Shown: positions 23,774-32,452, counted from the first letter of the stretch. The stretch: 43,809 bases of DNA from Fidelibacterota bacterium (GCA_004124295.1 SCKI01000017.1:1-43809), one strand, 5' to 3'. Translations and numbers: made by a program. The notes: a model not told the origin generated them from the sequence alone.

Positions 23774-23914
23774 TCACATTTGACATTGGCCGCAACAACT
23801 GCCGGAGCCGCATAGGCCATACTCGTTGACGCTGGTATTGCCACTCATGGAATAACCAAAACTTCCCAGAGTGAGAAAAGCCAGCGTCACCAGCGTGATG
23901 ATTCGCTTTTTCAT
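23774..23914 (-). CDS. 46-residue secreted Cys-rich peptide
   Basis: A short gene. An almost perfect AAAGGAGGTG ribosome site stands before ATG 23914. The product begins with a signal peptide (MKKRIITLVTLAFLTLG, cleavage near SFGYS) and ends in a 13-residue tail with four cysteines arranged C-x4-CC-x2-C (LCGSGSCCGQCQM). The stop is TGA followed at once by TAA. It lies between the anti-sigma factor and a strong hairpin. It may bind a metal, form disulfides or be a precursor peptide. The anti-sigma periplasmic part has a similar CC-x4-C cluster. No family recognised. Confidence 0.75.
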   Translation of the reverse strand: MKKRIITLVTLAFLTLGSFGYSMSGNTSVNEYGLCGSGSCCGQCQM

Positions 23915-23991
23915 TCGTGTTTCACCTCCTTTCATCCGTGGATTGTTGCCTCTTCAGCCGGGGCCATTTTGCCCCACATCGTATCCGATGA

Positions 23992-24867
23992 TTATTGACC
24001 GACCGCATTGATAATCGCCGCCATCTGCCCTTCAATTGATTCACCTATGGCGACAAACTTGCTCTCGCTTCCTACCCAGCTAATGGCTTGATAGGAGCCG
24101 GCCACCGCTTTATGATACCAACGGCCTGCGATGTAGGTTCTCTCCAGCGGATAATCACCAAAGGCAAAGGGATGTTCCTTGGGCTGCTGGAAGATCACCA
24201 CGAGTTGGGAATCCTTGCGTATGGTACATTGCACCGAATGGCAACAGGCGTTTCTCAATAGCCGTACGTCTGTCAACTCGTATTCCTCCGCTTCCTCCGC
24301 GCGATGAGAAAAAGATGCTAAGCGGAAAGGTAGCGCGTCCCTGGCAGCCGCGTAGCTTGTAGGTTGGCTCTCGTACCGCTTCTCAAAGGCCGTGGGCGGC
24401 CGGCCTTCAGATAAAGCCCCAAGGTACAGGCCGTAATCGAATACGTAGTTGGACATCCAATCATAGGCGGCCAGTTGGTATTGCGGTTGGTCCGTCTGAA
24501 GGGTGACCAGAATATTAGCCACGAGCAGAAGTGCCAGCGCCAGCGAGGCAAAAGCTGGACGTGTGAGCAAAGAAATAGGACGACTTCGACGGACGGACTC
24601 GGCTGCTCTCCGGCCAAAGCCTGGCTGAGTTGACTCCTGAGGTGCCGCAAAAAGTTGGCTGCGCATACTTTCCCATAAGCGTTCAGTCGCCGCCCATTCG
24701 GGAACCTCTAAGTGCGAAACCCATTCCTTGCCCTCGCGAATGTGCTCTAATTCTCTCCGGCAAGCGGCACAACTTCGGAGATGATCTTCTATCTTTCGAC
24801 TGTTGACTTCATCCAATTCGCCGTCCAGATAGGCGGAAAAATATTTTCTTATCCTGAAATGCCACAT
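23992..24867 (-). CDS. Zinc-finger anti-sigma factor, transmembrane
   Basis: About 291 residues. ATG 24867 is preferred: AGGG lies 8 nt upstream and it follows the sigma stop directly. ATG 24894 and TTG 24897 are in-frame alternatives that would overlap the sigma gene. The N-terminus is a typical zf-HC2 anti-sigma domain: FSAYLDGELDE, then His29-x3-Cys33-x2-Cys36. A membrane helix follows (FASLALALLLVANILVTL). The periplasmic part carries Cys208, Cys209 and Cys214 (NACCHSVQC) and ends with a compact domain. Expected role: hold the ECF sigma factor until an envelope signal is sensed; the periplasmic cysteines could be the sensor (inference). Confidence 0.88.
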   Translation of the reverse strand: MWHFRIRKYFSAYLDGELDEVNSRKIEDHLRSCAACRRELEHIREGKEWVSHLEVPEWAATERLWESMRSQLFAAPQESTQPGFGRRAAESVRRSRPISLLTRPAFASLALALLLVANILVTLQTDQPQYQLAAYDWMSNYVFDYGLYLGALSEGRPPTAFEKRYESQPTSYAAARDALPFRLASFSHRAEEAEEYELTDVRLLRNACCHSVQCTIRKDSQLVVIFQQPKEHPFAFGDYPLERTYIAGRWYHKAVAGSYQAISWVGSESKFVAIGESIEGQMAAIINAVGQ

Positions 24868-24868
24868 G

Positions 24869-25471
24869 TTAAGCGCCCTGAAAATAGGTTTCATCAATGC
24901 CCATTCGTGACAGAGTGCGTCTGAGCTGCATTCGGCCTCGATTGAGCCGTGAACTAACGGTACCCTCAGCGCATCCTAATATTTGCGCCACTTCCTTAAG
25001 GGACAACCCCTGAATATGCTTCAAAACAATCACCACCCGTAATTTTGGCTTTATTTGATTTAACGCTGCTTGTAACATTTGCTGAAGCTCCGTATGCCAA
25101 ACCTGTTTCTCTAAGGCATTGCTTCCCTGGTCCAAAGCGACTTCGCCAACTCCGTGCCCATGTATTTCCAAATTTACCTTCGCGTGGTATTTCTCCCGTC
25201 GCTGGCGTTGCCGGTTTTTATCCAGACAAACATTTACGGTGATGCGATAGAGCCAGGTATAAAAGCTGGAGGTCCCCTGAAAATTGGCAATTTCTTTAAA
25301 GACCTTGAGAAACACCTCCTGGGCGATATCCTCCGCCTCCTGAATATTCCCGCTGAATCGAAAGGCGAGGTGTAAAACCTGCCGATGATATTGTTCAAAT
25401 AGTTGTCTAAATGCACTTTCGCTACCTTTTTGACACGCCTCTAACAGTTCGTCCTGGTTTAGGTTGTCCAC
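24869..25471 (-). CDS. ECF (RpoE-like) sigma factor
   Basis: A 200-residue group 4 sigma-70 factor. Region 2: AFRQLFEQYHRQVLHLAFRF, then AEDIAQEVFLKVF and TWLYRITVNVCLD. Region 4: LRVVIVLKHIQGLSLKEVA, then CAEGTVSSRLNRGRMQLRR as the helix-turn-helix. GTG 25471 is the only sensible start (region 1 is short as usual). The stop TAA precedes the anti-sigma ATG by one base, so the pair is coupled. It heads the gene cluster running left to 19.6 kb and may control it. No ECF consensus promoter was recognised upstream. Confidence 0.95.
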   Translation of the reverse strand: MDNLNQDELLEACQKGSESAFRQLFEQYHRQVLHLAFRFSGNIQEAEDIAQEVFLKVFKEIANFQGTSSFYTWLYRITVNVCLDKNRQRQRREKYHAKVNLEIHGHGVGEVALDQGSNALEKQVWHTELQQMLQAALNQIKPKLRVVIVLKHIQGLSLKEVAQILGCAEGTVSSRLNRGRMQLRRTLSRMGIDETYFQGA

Positions 25472-25597
25472 ATCACGCTCAACAAGTTAGACGGTGGGCA
25501 ACTGAGAAATCGTCCATACATTCTTAAGATATATTCGAGGAGCTTTTGGATTCCCTGGCGCGCTGAATGCCGACTCTTCATCGCTGACGACTCGTCG

Positions 25598-25624
25598 CGA
25601 CGGCTGATGGCTGACTGCTGATTA
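25598..25624. repeat. Short degenerate GCTGA-type repeat
   Basis: Three imperfect copies of a 7-8 base unit (GGCTGATGGCTGACTGCTGA) in the spacer between pncA and the sigma gene. Low-complexity DNA without clear function. Confidence 0.5.
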
Positions 25625-25706
25625 AGGTACGGGCCCGAAACTTGCCGGGCAACATCCGCCGGGACCCGCCGCAGCTGCCGGTACGCCCCTACCGGCCTGG
25701 GACCGG

Positions 25707-26291
25707 TCAGCCGGTGGGCGGCAGTTGGTCCACAGACGCCGATTCGGCCAAGCGCACGCCGGCCCTTTCGATTTCCGTTAAGGCCGCCGCAGAATCCCCC
25801 GGATTGACCTCGACCCCCCGCACAGCATCGGTCAGAACGGTGACTTCCAGTCCTGCGGCCAGGCCGTCCAGGGCGGTGGCCCGAACGCAGTAATCGGTGG
25901 CCAGTCCACAGACGATGATCTTGCCGATGCCCGCAGCCGCCAGCCACCCCGCCAGGGGGGTCTCGTCGAAGCCTGAGTAGGCATCCTTATCGGTCCGGGT
26001 CCCTTTGGTGATGATGACCACATCGTCCGGGAGCGCCAGGCCGGGATGGAAGCGGGCGCCGTCGGTATCCTGCACGCAATGCGGTGGCCAGGGACCGCCC
26101 TGGGCCTGAAAACTGATGTGCCCGGCCGGATGCCAGTCCCGGGTGGCATAGATGGGGCCCCCCGCCGCGGTGAAGCTGGCCATGAGCCGGTTGACCAGCG
26201 GAACGATGGCATCCCCTTCCGGGACGGCCAGGGTACCGCCCGGGCAGAAATCATTCTGCAGATCGACGATGATGAGGGCCGTATCGGACAT
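25707..26291 (-). CDS. pncA: Nicotinamidase
   Basis: A 194-residue nicotinamidase of the isochorismatase-like hydrolase fold, converting nicotinamide to nicotinate in NAD salvage. The catalytic triad is Asp10 (IVDLQNDF), Lys96 (TKGT) and Cys135 (GLATDYCVRAT). Metal ligands are Asp52, His54 (RDWHP) and His71 (WPPHCVQ). GGGAGA precedes ATG 26291. It lies 23 bp after the pncB stop on the same strand, so the two steps of the pathway are cotranscribed. Confidence 0.96.
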   Translation of the reverse strand: MSDTALIIVDLQNDFCPGGTLAVPEGDAIVPLVNRLMASFTAAGGPIYATRDWHPAGHISFQAQGGPWPPHCVQDTDGARFHPGLALPDDVVIITKGTRTDKDAYSGFDETPLAGWLAAAGIGKIIVCGLATDYCVRATALDGLAAGLEVTVLTDAVRGVEVNPGDSAAALTEIERAGVRLAESASVDQLPPTG

Positions 26292-26314
26292 CGGTTCTCC
26301 CGGCAGCGGAACGC

Positions 26315-27538
26315 CTATAGGGGAATATGGACCAGACGGTCATTGGGTTGCAGGCTACGGCCCACCTTGGCCACCGGCTGCCCGTCAACCTGGACAATGT
26401 CGGCCGTAAAGTCCCGGGCGCCGCCCATCAGCGATGAACCCACGCCGTAAATGTCCACCGGCACACCCTGCTCTTCAAACGCGGCAATGCGCTGGGCATC
26501 AAAGCCGCCCGAGACGATGATCTTTACGTGGCCGTGGCCGGCGCTGTCCAGGGCCTCGCGCACATTCCGGACCAAGTGCGGGTTGACACCGGTGGGGGGA
26601 AAGTCGCCCAGTTGGTCCTGGAGCGATTTGTCCACCAACGTGCCGGAAGTATCCAGCCGGACACCCCATAGCCGCTCCCCGAGGTGCTCGGCCACCGCCA
26701 GCGAAGTCCCAATGCTGTCATTGTCAAAATCGACCAGGGCGATCAGGTTGGTGTCGGGATAATTTTCCGAGAACAACTGCACGGCGCTGACCGTGTCCCC
26801 CCGGCAGGCGGCGATAAGGGCGTGGGGTATGGTTCCGGCGCCCACTGCGCCCCACCACTCCCCCTGGGCGTCTGTGGATACGGTCTGGGCGCCGCCGATG
26901 CGGGCAGCGTAGCCATCGCCACCCTGCATGTGCCAGTGGTCAAAACGGGCCGGGAAGTAGAGGATCGGCTTGCCCCCGGCGGCCTCAACCACCCGGCGGA
27001 CAGAAGTGGCGATACGGGTGCGCCGGGCCAGGATGCCCAGAAACAGGGTTTCGAGATGGATGAACTGGTACAGGGGGCCGGCAATGGTCATTACCGTTTC
27101 CCAGGGACCGATATCATCGCCGTCGCGGAGCGTGTGCACGCTGATTTCGTCGGCGGTGGACTGCCACAGACGGTCCAACTGGTGTTCGATATCCAGGCGC
27201 TCCTTCTGGGCCGCCAGCATATCGGACCGGGACTGGAAGTAAAGGAAACGAATCTTTTTCTTCAGCAGCATCAACTGGTCGAACAGCTTGTAGGCCCCAT
27301 CCCGGTCGGTGTAGTAGCCCGAGCCAAGCTTGAGGGTGGCCAGCGATTCGTCGACGCCGCAGAGCACCGAGTCGTCGCGCTGAAACACCTGGCTCATGGC
27401 CGCCACATGGTTTTGGGAATTTTCCAGGGCCACTTTACTGCGCCAGAAATAGACATCGCTCCGGTAGCCCCGGCGAATTTCATGAACCGGGATATCGAAG
27501 GTCTCTGACGGCAGGGGTGTCCAGGTTTCAGGGCTCAC
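26315..27538 (-). CDS. pncB: Nicotinate phosphoribosyltransferase
   Basis: A 407-residue enzyme joining nicotinate to PRPP to give nicotinate mononucleotide. Family marks: YRSDVYFWRSK near the N-terminus, ETLFLGILARRTRIAT, ARFDHWHMQGGDGYAA, GAVGAGTIPHALIAA, VDFDNDSIGTSLAVAE, and the phosphate-binding end KIIVSGGFDAQRIA then YGVGSSLMGG. The start is GTG 27538 with GGAG upstream. It is directly followed by pncA, giving a complete Preiss-Handler entry module. The length fits the shorter bacterial branch of the family. Confidence 0.93.
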   Translation of the reverse strand: MSPETWTPLPSETFDIPVHEIRRGYRSDVYFWRSKVALENSQNHVAAMSQVFQRDDSVLCGVDESLATLKLGSGYYTDRDGAYKLFDQLMLLKKKIRFLYFQSRSDMLAAQKERLDIEHQLDRLWQSTADEISVHTLRDGDDIGPWETVMTIAGPLYQFIHLETLFLGILARRTRIATSVRRVVEAAGGKPILYFPARFDHWHMQGGDGYAARIGGAQTVSTDAQGEWWGAVGAGTIPHALIAACRGDTVSAVQLFSENYPDTNLIALVDFDNDSIGTSLAVAEHLGERLWGVRLDTSGTLVDKSLQDQLGDFPPTGVNPHLVRNVREALDSAGHGHVKIIVSGGFDAQRIAAFEEQGVPVDIYGVGSSLMGGARDFTADIVQVDGQPVAKVGRSLQPNDRLVHIPL

Positions 27539-27609
27539 GTGGCATGCTCCGGGTGAAATTTAGCCCCGGGAGTTTGCAGGTGGGGTAACCCTGGACAGGC
27601 TGGCCGCGC

Positions 27610-28500
27610 TCAGGTGAGGATGGAGCGCAGGGCCGGTTCCAGATCGGGGTAGGTGAAATGATACCCGCCGGCAATCAGTTTGTCCGGCGTTACCCGCGCC
27701 GAAGCCAGCAGCAGTTCGCCGGCCATTTCCCCCAGCAGCAGTTTGGCAGCGATGGCCGGCAGAGGGAACAGCGTCGGCCGTTTGAGGACCCGCCCCAGCG
27801 TTCGGGTCCACTCCCGGTTCGTCACCTGCTGGGGTGCGACGAGGTTCAGCGGCCCGTCGAGTTTGCCGTCACCGAGAAGGTGCCGCAGCGCGTCCACCAG
27901 GTCGGTCAGGGCGATCCAGGGCATCATCTGCCGGCCATTGCCAATGCGCCCGCCAATAAACAGCCTGAAAGGCAATGCCATCAGCGGCAGGGCGCCCCCG
28001 CGCCCCAACACGACACCGCTACGGATATGCAGGGTGCGGATACCGGCCTGCCGGGCCGGATCGGCCGCCGCTTCCCAAGCCTGGCAGACCTCGGCCAGGA
28101 AACCTTCGCCGGCAGCACTCTGCTCATCCAGCATCTCGTCCCCGCGGTCCCCATAGTAACCCACGGCCGAAGCGCATATGAGCAGTCGCGGCGGGTTGTC
28201 CAGATTGGCCAATGTCTCGGTCAGCAAACGGGTCCCCTGAACGCGGCTCTCCAGGATGCGCTGTTTTTTGCGCGTGGTCCAGCGGCCGCTGCTCAAACTT
28301 TCGCCGGCCAGATGGACGACCGCAGCGAGCCCCTCCAAGGCCGGCCCGGGCAACTCCCCTGTGGCGGGATCCCAGGGCACGTCCGGTTGGCGGCTCCGGG
28401 AGGGCCGGCCGATGGTCACGACCTGGTGCCCATGATCGGCCAGACTGGCAGCGAGGGCAGTCCCTATGAAGCCGCTGGCCCCGGTGATCGCTATTCGCAT
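27610..28500 (-). CDS. TIGR01777-family NAD(P)-dependent epimerase-like protein (SDR39U1)
   Basis: About 296 residues from ATG 28500 (MRIAITGASGFIG). The short upstream extension has no support. The Rossmann nucleotide motif GASGFIG is followed by VVHLAGESLSSGRWT, ASAVGYYGDRGDE, RSGVVLGRGGALP, and a C-terminal DUF1731-type region (GPLNLVAPQQVTNREWT, then LFPLPAIAAKLLLGEM). The substrate is unknown for this family. A degraded fragment of a close paralogue lies at 32130-32215. Confidence 0.92.
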   Translation of the reverse strand: MRIAITGASGFIGTALAASLADHGHQVVTIGRPSRSRQPDVPWDPATGELPGPALEGLAAVVHLAGESLSSGRWTTRKKQRILESRVQGTRLLTETLANLDNPPRLLICASAVGYYGDRGDEMLDEQSAAGEGFLAEVCQAWEAAADPARQAGIRTLHIRSGVVLGRGGALPLMALPFRLFIGGRIGNGRQMMPWIALTDLVDALRHLLGDGKLDGPLNLVAPQQVTNREWTRTLGRVLKRPTLFPLPAIAAKLLLGEMAGELLLASARVTPDKLIAGGYHFTYPDLEPALRSILT

Positions 28501-28625
28501 GGCCGAAGCTAAGGCCAACCTGGGCGCGGTGGGTCAAATGAAGCCACAGTGTGGCATGGTAATCTCACTAGTATTCCGCCCCAGGGGATTTGGAGCCAAT
28601 CAGACCATCGTATTGACGACACAGC

Positions 28626-28657
28626 AATAAGCCCCAGGACGGTTCCTGGGGCTTATT
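28626..28657. terminator. Bidirectional hairpin terminator
   Basis: AATAAGCCCCAGGA (28626-28639) and TCCTGGGGCTTATT (28644-28657) pair perfectly over 14 bp with a four-base loop and AT-rich ends on both strands. On the minus strand it ends transcription of the S8 protease gene before the epimerase. Confidence 0.8.
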
Positions 28658-28681
28658 GGGCTTAGGATTTTAATTTGTGAC

Positions 28682-28705
28682 CTATTTCAGCAGTACCATC
28701 CTTCG
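28682..28705 (-). pseudogene. Remnant of a second T9SS-type gene end (RRMVLLK-stop)
   Basis: Read on the minus strand, codons 28705 to 28682 give R-R-M-V-L-L-K-stop. This is nearly the same as the KMVLLK-stop end of the protease gene just upstream, but with different synonymous codons. It looks like the last codons of another sorting-domain gene left by recombination or deletion. Confidence 0.55.
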
Positions 28706-28722
28706 AGAGCCTCAGGATGATT

Positions 28723-30724
28723 TTACTTGAGTAAAACCATCTTGCGGGTCTGGGTGAAGCGCTCCCCGCTGTCGAGGCCAGTGGCGATGATGCGGTAAAT
28801 GTAGACCCCCGTCGGCACCGGCCGTCCGGCGCTGTCCCGGCTGTCCCAGACCACCTGATGGTAAGCCGGCTCCATGGGGCCGTCTGCCAGCCGAATCACC
28901 TCTCGACCCACCAGGTCGTAGACGACCAGGGTGACATCGGCATGCTCCGGCAGACCGAAGCGGAGGGTGGTGACCGGGTTGAACGGGTTGGGGAAGTTGG
29001 GCGAGAGGGAGTAGGTGGGGGGGATGGCAGGCATCGCTTTTAGGAGATAACCGGTGGCGCTCGCCGTATTGGAAGGACCCGATTCGCCAAGGGGGTTAAC
29101 GGCGGTCACGTAGTACTCCAGCCAGTCCCAACCCATGGGGTCGAGCCAGGCCCCGTAGTCAATGTACAGGTTGTCGCTTGTTGTGGCAATATTCTGCCAA
29201 CTCCCGGCCTGAAATCGGCGATAGACTTTGTAAGATGTGGCGTTGCAAACTGGATCCCAGGAAAGGATTGGGTTATTACCGAGCCACCCGCCGTCATTAG
29301 GCTATGATCAGCCCTGTGGGAGCGGCGGGTGGGTCTAGGCTATTGACTGCTTCAAAAGCATTCAGTCTGCCATAACCATAGTAAATCGTGAAATTATTCC
29401 CTCCCATGCCAGGGACTTTATCTGCCGTATTCTCAATAATATTTCGAATTTCGGCAGGTGTCTTACATGGGTTCGCCGAAAGTATCAAGCCAGCCACTCC
29501 CGCAACATGGGGAGCGGCCATGGAAGTGCCAGCCAAGTAGCCGTAATTCAGGGGAGTACCACTCCCCTGAAGGGTAAAATCATAATTTGGCGTCGTTGAA
29601 TAGATATCGTCTGCATTCCTCGTAGAGCCATAGCCACCTGGAGCGACTACAGTCAGCTCCAGGCCATAGTTTGAATATGACGATCTAACATCTTTATGGT
29701 CTGTTGCTCCGACAGCAATTACGTTTGAATAGGATGCAGAGTAAGCGGCTGGCCATATAACGGGCCCACCGCTGGGATTAGTGTTACCGGTTGATGCCAC
29801 TATTGGGACAAAACGCTGGTTAGCATATTGGACCGCCTGCTCTTTAGTTGCTGAGGGAGTTCCACCGCCACTGTAATTAATGACATCTGCCCCATTATCC
29901 ACTGCATATATCACTCCATCACGGAACGCTTCGTGCGATCCGAGACCAAGAGCATTAAAGACCTGGATCACCATCACTCTGCAATTTCCACATACGCCGG
30001 CGATGCCCGTGCCGTTGTTTGTTTCAGCAGCGGCAATGCCAGTCACATGTGTACCGTGGCCACGGTCATCTCTGACTCCATCAGCAGGTTTATCGACATA
30101 ATCCGGGCCCAGGATGAACTTACTGGGATCATCCAGATCGGGATGGGAAAGATTGCCATTTACGAGCGGAATTCCTGAGTCCAGAATGGCGATGATAACT
30201 GAAGAACTTCCCATGGTGATGTTCCACACCTCTGGTGCATCAATATCAGCATCCGATGTTCCGCCCGGAGGATTTTGTCCAGTGTTATTCAATCCCCATT
30301 GATGAGAATAAGTCGCCGGAGACGTCCCTTGGTAGTAAGGATCATTAGGGTCGAAACCAGCTCTAACCACCATATTGGGCTCCGCAACTTCTATCAAAGG
30401 ATTCCGTTTCAACGTCGCAGCCAGGGACAACACATCTACGGCCTCCGGCAGTTCGATCAGTCCCCAACGGAGCTTGTCAAAGTCTCTTTTGATGGTTGCG
30501 CCGTGGCTCTGGAGAAGGGGCAGCACATCAGCTTGAACTACACCCGGGTTAAGGATGATAGCAATTTCACCTTCCAGATATTCGATTTGCCGGCCTTCCC
30601 ATATGCCTGTTCTTACCAGTTTGCCGCTGATCGTTTCCTGGGCGGATAGAGATGCCCAGGATAGTGACACCAACGTGAACAAAGTAAACAACATTCTCTT
30701 GGAGCTGGTTGTTCTGCACCCCAT
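28723..30724 (-). CDS. Secreted S8 subtilisin-like protease with Fn3 and T9SS/FlgD-like sorting domain, interrupted by a frameshift
   Basis: ATG 30724 has AAAGGA and begins a signal peptide (MLFTLFTLVSLSWASLSAQ). An inhibitor-I9-like propeptide (about 50-120) precedes the S8 catalytic domain with Asp182 (AILDSGI), His223 (GHGTHVTG), oxyanion Asn314 (STGN) and Ser401 (GTSMAAPHVAG). The frame ends at TAA 29297-29299 in PTGLIIA. Skipping one base continues with NDGGWLGNNPILSWDP, a fibronectin III domain, then FPNPFNPVTTLRFGLP and GVYIYRI and the terminal KMVLLK. So a single extra base (29299) separates protease and sorting domain. It may be an assembly error, a real mutation or +1 recoding. Without the tail the protease would lose its sorting signal. 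Confidence 0.85.
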
Positions 30725-30807
30725 AACGATGTCCTTTCTGGAGTTACGGTTGCTGGTTGTAAAACGGCGAAATGATTCCTGATTTAAGGGTCGTTTGCAT
30801 GACTTAT

Positions 30808-31977
30808 CTAATCCGAAAGCACATAAATTCCCAAAGCACCTGCATAGACCGTGCCTCTCCTGGAAACAGCTATTGTATTTATTCTCACAAACGTTTGAGC
30901 GCCTACCATTGTCCAGCGCCCATCTTGACTGCGTAGATAAGCCGCTCCTTTGCTCATGTCATTAGCAGCAATATAAATGCCAGCATCAGACAGCTGAACC
31001 CTACGGACACCAACGGTGTCAGGTAACCCGGTATTCGCATTCTCCCAAGTGGTTCCACCGTTTGTGCTATAATAAAAGCCATACCGCCATGTCCCAGCGT
31101 AAACGATTTCCGGATGAGCAGGATGAACGAGCAAGTCATTTACAATCCCCACCTCGGGGAAATCAAGTCTGTCCCAGCTCGTGCCCCCGTCCGTGCTTTT
31201 GAGAATTGCCCCAACCCCCTCAGTCCCAACATAAAGTATATCTGAATTGTCCGGGTCAATGGCCAGGGCCGTCACCCCACCATATACTATATCACTTTGT
31301 CCAATCCTTTTCCAATTAAGACCTCCATCTGAACTTTTATATAGATATGCAACACCAAAGTCATTACTTCCCATATAGAGGGTTTCAGGGTTAAGGGGGT
31401 CAATAGCCAATATGCCTGGCACACCGTACAAACCCAAAACCAACCCTGAGTCGGCAGCCACCCAGGTCCGCCCGCCATCGGTCGTCTTGCTGACTAGCGC
31501 ACCACCGCCAAGTACATAGATGATCTGTGGGTTGGCCGGGTGGATATCAATATCCCTGATAATTGTGCCGCTCATAAGGGTGTCCCAACTCGAGCCGCCA
31601 TCAATACTCTTAAAGAGCCCACCGAATTTATTTGCATCGTAATTGATCGTGCTACCCGCATAAATGGTCCTGTCATCGGAAGGGTCCACAGCTATGGCGT
31701 TGATGCTTTCTTCTTCGAGGCCGAGCAGGCTCCACTCATATGAAGAATTGCTTGAAGATTTTGGCTCTTGACAGGCTGTAAAAATGCTTGCGAAGAGGAT
31801 AGTTAAGACGATGGTTAATCTAGCTTTGATTTGCCTCCTCGCCGGATGTGTGGCTAATGCCGTAATTATTCCTCCAAAGGGGCCCACATTGGTCCAGGTT
31901 TGATCCTGAATGCTGGCATCACCCTGAGCCACTGCCGCCAGCCTGAACGTAAAAACAGTTGAAAATCTTCTACTCAT
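30808..31977 (-). CDS. BNR/Asp-box repeat lipoprotein with a fused N-terminal remnant
   Basis: About 389 residues from ATG 31977 (GAGGGAA upstream). From residue about 80 on it has at least five Asp-box repeats of a beta-propeller (KSIDGGSSWD, KTTDGGRTW, KSSDGGLNW, KSTDGGTSWD, YSTNGGTTW), as in sialidase- and sortilin-like WD/BNR proteins. Oddly, a full lipoprotein signal peptide (KARLTIVLTILFASIFTAC) lies inside, at about 49-68, preceded by a good GAGGAGG ribosome site but with ATC where ATG is expected. The first 45 residues (ending WTNVGPFGGIITALATHP) look like the start of a different BNR protein. The gene therefore seems to be a chimera. Confidence 0.75.
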   Translation of the reverse strand: MSRRFSTVFTFRLAAVAQGDASIQDQTWTNVGPFGGIITALATHPARRQIKARLTIVLTILFASIFTACQEPKSSSNSSYEWSLLGLEEESINAIAVDPSDDRTIYAGSTINYDANKFGGLFKSIDGGSSWDTLMSGTIIRDIDIHPANPQIIYVLGGGALVSKTTDGGRTWVAADSGLVLGLYGVPGILAIDPLNPETLYMGSNDFGVAYLYKSSDGGLNWKRIGQSDIVYGGVTALAIDPDNSDILYVGTEGVGAILKSTDGGTSWDRLDFPEVGIVNDLLVHPAHPEIVYAGTWRYGFYYSTNGGTTWENANTGLPDTVGVRRVQLSDAGIYIAANDMSKGAAYLRSQDGRWTMVGAQTFVRINTIAVSRRGTVYAGALGIYVLSD

Positions 31978-32133
31978 GGTGTTCCCTCTGAACGGCTGAT
32001 GGTACGATAATATGCGCATAAATGCAAGGAAATGTAACTATGCTGTATGTAATTACTGTCATTTGTGGCGGCGAGAAGGGTAGGCTCATCTGGCGCTTGA
32101 CGGACTCGGAATGACAACAGGTGGCCCGGCATT

Positions 32134-32213
32134 AAAAAAGCCCGGGACGGCCGGGCAATGCTCATAACCTGGTGCCCAGGATCTGCCAGATTGGCGGCGG
32201 GCGCCACCCACTG
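32134..32213 (-). pseudogene. Fragment of a TIGR01777 epimerase gene
   Basis: On the minus strand this reads APAANLADPGHQVMSIARPS, matching TALAASLADHGHQVVTIGRPS near the N-terminus of the intact epimerase at 27610-28500; the DNA is similar too (ACCTGGTGCCCA shared). It has no start and runs into unrelated sequence. On the minus strand GCCCGG-CCGTC-CCGGGC followed by six T resembles a terminator, but it may just be part of the remnant. Confidence 0.65.
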
Positions 32214-32270
32214 CCACCTGCTACTGCCACTGCCAACTGATTCCGCCACCTGCCACTGCTGCTGCCGACT
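32204..32270. repeat. CTGCCA-rich low-complexity repeat
   Basis: Several imperfect copies of a CTGCCAC-like heptamer in succession, next to the epimerase fragment. Confidence 0.6.
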
Positions 32271-32452
32271 GGGCAAGAGCCATCAGCATAAACTCGATTT
32301 GCCGGCCTCCGGCATCAATAGGTTGTCGGCCAGCGGAATAATGAGTTATTATCAGGGCCTGACAACCAAATTCCTCGCTATCAGGTCAGATAGGTAGCCA
32401 ATGCAGTGGAGATTATTTTGAACCGGCATTTAAACCGGCAAAGGAGGAACCG

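Larger units (their letters stand above)
31978..32452. other. Intergenic region with decayed fragments
   Basis: 475 bp between divergent genes. It holds the epimerase fragment and the CTGCCA-rich repeat listed separately, and the promoter and ribosome site (AAAGGAGG) of the gene at 32453. Confidence 0.6.

Noticed and set aside
23774..23779. Selenocysteine reading of the TGA ending the Cys-rich peptide
   Set aside because: The TGA is followed immediately by TAA and no hairpin fits the SECIS distance, so it is a normal stop.
32134..32156. Rho-independent terminator on the minus strand
   Set aside because: GCCCGG hairpin plus six T looks good, but no minus-strand gene precedes it and it lies within the epimerase remnant; kept only as a note there.
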